A program made the position numbers and the translations under genes. Below, piece by piece: positions 59,015 through 64,000 of a DNA stretch of 64,000 bases. The DNA is taken from positions 21,390,569 to 21,454,568 of the forward strand of contig CM053260.1 of assembly GCA_028583405.1 (NCBI GenBank). Reading direction: 5' to 3'. This DNA is from Pogonophryne albipinna. Its lineage: Eukaryota; Chordata; Actinopteri; Perciformes; Artedidraconidae. Positions within the stretch are counted from its first letter, which is position 1. Each line of letters starts with the position of its first letter. The notes under the pieces are model-generated. The model was not told the origin of the DNA. It did no database searches and saw nothing but the letters and a program-made list of their open reading frames with translations.

Positions 59015-59525
59015 AGGTCCCCTATTATACTGTTTTTCATCAATATATTATAGGTCTCAGATATATACAAAACATATCTTTGAAGTGTTTGGCTTGAAAT
59101 ACCGAACAGATCATGCATTGCAGCATTACCCATAATCCCCTCTGTTTCAGCCCTGTTTCAAAAATTGCTGATTCTCTTTTACTTTAGATGAAAATAAGGA
59201 GGCCCTCGCCACGCCCCTCTGAGAGATATTGGGTTGAAAAGAACACAATGGTGCTCTAGGAGGAGATTCAGGTGATAAGGTGGGGGTGGGGGGGGGTTAC
59301 CTTGGTTGGTGATTGGCTAATGGTTACACAAGACAATCTGACATCATAAAGTGGCCAAAATCTGATCAGCTCTTTTTCAGACAGGTTTTTATATAAATGG
59401 ATCAGGACAAAAAGTGAGTGAATCTTTTTTCCTGAAACTTTCAGAATCTCTTTACACAGAGGGGACACGTGTTGATGTATAGAAGACATGAAAAAGTGGA
59501 TTTTGTATACAGTAATAGGGGACCT
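59015..59525. mobile_element. TTAA-class MITE, 511 bp
   Basis: The ends AGGTCCCCTATTA and, as reverse complement, AGGTCCCCTATTA are identical over 13 bp. Each is flanked by TTAA (59011-59014 and 59526-59529). Because the flank reads TTTAAAGG symmetrically, a shorter TA or TTA duplication cannot be excluded. No transposase is present. Confidence 0.85.
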
Positions 59526-59889
59526 TTAAAGAAGACACGTTGTATAAACTACCTCTGCTGCCTATCAATCTTCTCACCTCCTTTACTCTACTTCTCAGTT
59601 TTCCCACTGCAAATCTCTTGTCCATCTGTTTCCTCCGCTGGCAGCAGCAGATATCGACTGAGATAACCGTGTGTAGCAGAGCCATGTTCTACATCTCCTC
59701 TGCTGCTCGGTGAACAAGGCAGACTGCTGTCAGCTTGGACTGATCTGGATCTAACAATCTGTGCCACTTCCTTCCCATCGGCTCTCAGGAAGGCAGAGAC
59801 AATAAGACCTGGACAAGTGTAATGTAAGGTGGTATGGGATAGCTAAAGCCCTTGTAAATCTATGACTTTTATATAGATTGTTAATCTAT

Positions 59890-60770
59890 ATATCCTTTAT
59901 TTAACCAGGTAAAAGTCTCATTGAGATTAAAATCTGTTTTTCAAGAGCGACCTGGCCAAGAGGGCAGCATGAACAATGTTACAACAAAAGAACACAAAAC
60001 AATACAGGCAGACGAATACAGCGGTCGTAAAACACAAATGAAATGCACATTACCCAGTCAATATGCAAATAAAAGAAACCATAATGAAACATTAAAAACT
60101 GGCACAATTTTAAAAAACGACTTTGATTATGGGATATACGAGCAATCAAATCGACTAATGGTTTCTTGTTCTCTGTCCTTTAAGATGGACTTGAATTCCC
60201 CGAATAGTGATCAAATCTGAGAGTTTCAGCTCCAGTGTTTCCCTACCATTGTCTTGGAGGGGCGCTGCGCGAAATTCAAGCTGTTTAAAAAAAAAAAAAA
60301 AAGATTATTTTTTTTTCTTTTATATATATAGCACCAAATTGCAACTAATCTATATCTACTGTCACTTTTCACATTGAACATGTGCTCTTTTATTAAATAA
60401 ACTAAACGCTTTCATTTTAAGTTGTGAGTTTAGTGTTTTTGACCCTAAGAAACACTGATGCATTAATCAATAACAATAATACACAGCTCCTCTCTCTGCT
60501 CCAGAGGATATAAAAAATATATATCCCAATGCACCCCCCCCCCCCCCAAGCAGTAAACCTAGGGGAAACACTGAGCTCCTTCTGTATATTATTCCAAGCA
60601 CAAGGAGCAGCATATTTAAAAGCTTGTTTACCTAGTTCTGTTCTCACTTTAGGAACCAGCATCTGAATAAAATCGCAGGCCATATAGACTTTGTTTTTAC
60701 ACATATATATTGAATAAAACCCGGTAATGTGAGCTATATTGGGTTTGTTTTCTAGTTTCAAGACCATTTC
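59890..60770 (-). pseudogene. Non-LTR retrotransposon 3' remnant, split by a hAT element
   Basis: Read on the minus strand, the C-terminal reverse transcriptase tail motif VRTELGKQAFKYAAPCAW is followed by NNIQKEL. It is then broken by the element at 60233-60573 and resumes as ELKLSDLITIR, then EFKSILKD after a 1-base insertion. The 3' end reads GAGACTTTTACCTGG, then TTAAATAAAGGATATAT (to about 59890), the usual 'CCTGGTTAAATAAAGG' LINE terminus of fishes. The 5' part, with endonuclease and RT catalytic motifs, is missing. The clade is not assigned with confidence. Confidence 0.75.
60233..60573. mobile_element. Short hAT-like element with 5-bp target duplication, 341 bp
   Basis: The left end CAGTGTTTCCCTA and right end (reverse complement CAGTGTTTCCCCTA) match apart from a one-base length difference. 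The flanks are AGCTC at 60228-60232 and 60574-60578. A 5-bp duplication with CAGTGTTTCCC ends fits the hAT5-type elements. The host LINE reading frame is interrupted exactly at this site. Poly-A (60285-60302) and poly-C (60534-60547) runs lie inside. Confidence 0.85.
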
Positions 60771-61114
60771 CCTTCTTTTGTCGGCAGCATATGTGTATTG
60801 GTTATACGTGCCTTTGTTCTGTGTATGTGCTCTGAGTTTCTATCCTGACCCTAAGCATGGGAATGAAATGAGAGAGGCGATTTCTTTGGAGATGTGATGA
60901 GGTGAACGTTTCATGTGAGCCTCAACGTCTTTCCATTATGCTCGATAATAAAGCAGAGCGCGGATCAGAGGATCGTATCAAATCAGGCCGGGGAAAAGCC
61001 AATTACACCGACAATAATCTCTCGCTGTACTGCTGCCGGCATGTCTCACCATACGAAGCAACGAATACCTGATACCCGGCGAGTGGAGAGGAGGAGCACT
61101 GGGGAGATACGGAG
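60771..61114. other. Presumed intronic DNA, nothing recognised
   Basis: No exon or element end recognised. Confidence 0.4.
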
Positions 61115-61311
61115 GTGTGTGGCGCAGTGGGTTGTGTGTAGGTGTTTGGATCAGGGGGGCACAGGTTCAAACCCCACTGCAGTCAGCATGTCGTTGTGTC
61201 CCTGAGACACTTCACCCCAAATTGCTCCTGTGGGGATTGTCCACAGTATTGAGTATGTAAGTCGCTTTGGATAAAAGCGTCTAACAAGTAACTTGTAATG
61301 TAATGTAATTT
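61115..61311 (+). repeat. tRNA-derived SINE, fuller copy
   Basis: Head GTGTGTGGCGCAGTGGGTTG with A-box-like character, B box GGTTCAAACCCC, body GCAGTCAGCATGTCGTTGTG, tail GTCGCTTTGGATAAAAGCGT, and a terminal TGTAATGTAATGTAA run. It is the same family as 11183-11340. The end of the overlapping 96-residue ORF is SINE-derived. Confidence 0.88.
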
Positions 61312-61426
61312 AAAAAGGCAAAAATAAAAATGGTGAATGTTTGCTTGTTAGGGCTACACAGTTGGTAGAAAGGAAGCCAGAGTTATGAGAGCCAGTGTCT
61401 TTGTGACCTTTGATTTGAATTAAGAC

Positions 61427-61578
61427 ATCTGTGGGTCAGGGAGAAATGGGCTTCTACCAATTGGACGGCCAAGGGTTCGATCCCAAGCCCATGAAGTCTA
61501 CAAAGTATTTTTGGACTAGATACTTAACCCAAAAGTCACTTTGGATAAAAGCCTTAGCTTAAATGTCATGTAATTCAA
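61427..61578 (+). repeat. Second, more diverged tRNA-derived SINE
   Basis: Contains a B-box-like GGGTTCGATCCCAAG, then GATACTTAACCC and the tail GTCACTTTGGATAAAAGCCT with CATGTAATTCAATAA. It shares the tail module with the SINE 115 bp to its left but has a different body, so it is a different subfamily. Confidence 0.7.
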
Positions 61579-62359
61579 TAATTTGACTGAAACAATCTTG
61601 ATCTCACCATTTTAAAGAGTGGGCAAGGATGTTCAAACTTTGGATGAAGCAAAACACTACTACTGTCCTTGCAAGTGTCAAACCTTGGGTGATATGGAGG
61701 TGGAAAGCAAAGAGGGGCTGCTGTAGAGGAGACCGTGCCTTAACCCATGACCCTGCACAGAAAACCCAAGGGGAGAGAGTGTAGAAGCCTCTAGAAGTCA
61801 GAATGTTAATGTGAGTTGTTGAGCCTGGGGCCCTGTTGGAACAAACGCACGCTTCAGGATCAAAGGCACAAGCACGTGATGTACCGACAGGAATAAACAG
61901 ACACATCGATGCAGGCAAAAAAGATCTGACGTGATAAAATGAGTTGTTGTAAGGAATACAGCATCAACACTTTACTCTTTAAACTCAAGTAACGATGACG
62001 TTGTGATATGCAGTATTTTATTACATTTATTTTAGACTGACTGACAGTAGAACAGGTACTTTTGGGATAAAAGTGTGAGGAGCTACGGCTACACAGTATG
62101 TTTTCCATCATCTTAAAGTCAAAACTAAATCAAAAGTATTTATATTTTTTGTCTGGGTAATAGGGAGATGGATATTTACACCGTCAAAGCTAATAATGCA
62201 GATGTCTTCATGACTTGCCAATATTAGACTATTAGCATGATAGCCGCATATAGCACTCAACTGATTTTGCACTTAAGTTCCGTTACTTTTCATTGGGAGT
62301 GCTGAACACACTTTGACAACAGTCTTGTAATCTGTGGCTCTGAGAGAACTAAATATAGG
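61579..62359. other. Presumed intronic DNA, nothing recognised
   Basis: No exon or element end recognised. A 104-residue minus-strand ORF has no family signature. Confidence 0.4.
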
Positions 62360-62425
62360 TAGGTAAGGTACGTTTATTTTATATAGCGCAGAGGTAATTC
62401 AGAGTGCTTTACAGCATCATTAACA
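62360..62425 (-). repeat. L2-type LINE 3' tail fragment, minus strand
   Basis: Read on the minus strand: TGCTGTAAAGCACTCTGAAT, then CTCTGCGCTATATAAAATAA and ACGTACC. This matches the 'AAGCACTTTGAA ... GCGCTATATAAATAAA' tail of fish L2-type elements and their SINE relatives. No coding part is present. Confidence 0.65.
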
Positions 62426-64000
62426 CTTAATAGATATCAAATTACATATGCCATTGAGTTGCATTACAAGATCTGTATCCAGTAGGAAATGTGGGCCTGT
62501 GATGCCTTTATTTAAAATGCACTTTATGATTTAGAAAGGTTTTAGAAAATGTTTAGAAAAAAAAAAAGGTTTAGAAAATGATCTAATCGATGGAGCACCC
62601 CTTTACAAAGCGGCAGGTAAATCCGCTATTATTAATCATCCTTTTTATCACAAACAGCTGGTTGATACCATTTACCTCTGTTAACTAAGTGTACCGCTGT
62701 ATAACATCCGCTGTTGTGTAATACCATACAGCTCCTAGTATTTATAGGAACGTATAATATGTGAGCCTGCAGAAGTAGAACCCTAATTAATGAGATTTAA
62801 TTACATATAAATTACCTGCTACTGTTGTTATTACAGTCTCAGACTCACTCAGCAGTTAATGATAGGAGGAACAAAAATCATTTTCAAGGCTTTGACATGT
62901 TGTTAGATTGGAAGGTTTCACTTTGACTTGGCTAATGAATTTACAGCAACATTCAACAGCTATTATTGCAATTAACCTGCGTTTCAGTGACACGGTGTCA
63001 ACATTGACAAGCAACTTAAAAACTATCACCACATTAACATTCCTAGAGGACGGGAAAGGGCGCAGTGTTTGTGGTGTCAGTACACGGCTCAGGGAGCACG
63101 GAAGATCTCATCAACTGGGTGTTTGAGTGGTCTCACATAATCTCCCAACATGTGCACACATAAGCACCGGGGGAGCATGAAACGAGGGAGGTCTAACGGT
63201 CACACTTGCCGCAGTGTCTCTTCCCAGCCCTGGACATGGCTGTCTGTGATGGTGATACTCCCTCCAGTCTTGGAGCGCAGACAGATGGAGAGACGGGGAA
63301 CTGGAATGGTGGCAAAGGGCGGAGTGAATGCAGCAGATGGTTTGGATGGAAATATTCTCCATTTATTATACAGAGAGGAGTAGAAAAGCAGTTTGTAAGG
63401 ACAACACTGGATAGCAACAGCAAGCCACGTTTAGCATGAGGCACTATCATGGGTTAATGATCCATGACTATGTTGAAACCATGTGTGAAGTGTAAACCCA
63501 GCATAACAGCCTCCCTCATGGCACGATTTGTATGGCTGGAGGGAATAGTGGGTTAGTGATACTGCCAAGAACAATGGTGCAAGTTCCTTTTAATTTATTC
63601 TCTGGATGTCTCTTGGTTAGCAGTGGGTTGTGAAATAAATGCAAATAAATACAATGGCCATTATGCAGCACTCTAGCAAGGACCTGCCTCACGGCAGCAA
63701 GGAAGACAGTTAAGAGTAAAGTTGCATGAAACCCAATGCGATAATTCCTACCATCCAGATTGTGTCTTTATAAAACTGTGCAACACAAGACCTACAGAAT
63801 TCTATTTTTCGTGAAGAGGCAGAAACATCAAGCAGCTCTTATGGAGGCACCTCAGGATAAATGAAGCCCTGCTTTGCTATGCCCTTCCTCTGAGAGCTCA
63901 ACTTCACAAGGTCGCTCAATCACACGCGGCTCCCCTCCCCGTGGCATCCGCAGACCCTATCTGATCGTCGGCTGGCTCCCCCTGGTCCCATGGAGTGAAC
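62426..64000. other. Presumed intronic DNA, nothing recognised
   Basis: AAAATGTTTAGAAA-type direct repeats with a poly-A run occur at about 62535-62580. No exon of SUCLG2 or any other gene was recognised up to the window end. Confidence 0.4.

Overview
This window reads as teleost fish nuclear DNA. The evidence is a vertebrate-type split gene with GT-AG introns, many long (CA)n microsatellites, and teleost-style mobile elements: a 1.6-kb Tc1 element, PIF/Harbinger-, hAT- and TTAA-class MITEs, L2-clade LINE remnants, and tRNA-derived SINEs ending in the 'TCGCTTTGGATAAAAGCGTCT' tail. I cannot name the species.

The only host gene I can support is SUCLG2, the GTP-specific beta subunit of mitochondrial succinyl-CoA ligase, on the minus strand. 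Its last two coding exons lie at 38123-38243 and 27209-27321. They are joined in phase across a 10.8-kb intron. The 3' UTR probably runs to about 26410. The exon that should precede 38243 was not found, so the next upstream intron covers at least the remaining 25.7 kb of the window. All DNA right of 38244 is therefore probably SUCLG2 intron. Everything left of about 26400 is downstream intergenic DNA.

Layout. 1-24.5 kb: gene-free DNA with six long CA arrays, a perfect 47-nt palindrome, a 444-bp hAT MITE with a perfect 8-bp target duplication, a SINE, a purine-rich decayed repeat tract, and several single-copy-looking blocks that may be regulatory. 24.6-26.2 kb: a decayed L2 LINE running head-on into the SUCLG2 3' end. 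26.4-38.2 kb: SUCLG2 3' UTR, last exon, intron (with a nearly intact Tc1 element, a 134-bp (TA)n array and an 84-bp hAT MITE) and penultimate exon. 38.2-64 kb: presumed intron rich in nested DNA transposons, including a TIR element holding a 251-bp CA array, Harbinger elements at 41.2, 49.0 and 54.0 kb, TTAA-class elements at 56.2-59.5 kb, a minus-strand LINE split by a hAT element, and SINEs near 52 and 61 kb.

Nearly all short ORFs here are chance or read through CA/TG/TA repeats. I found no novel multi-gene system. The more interesting signals are the two matching 23-1-23 palindromes, the nested transposons whose empty sites can be reconstructed, and the density and length of CA arrays.
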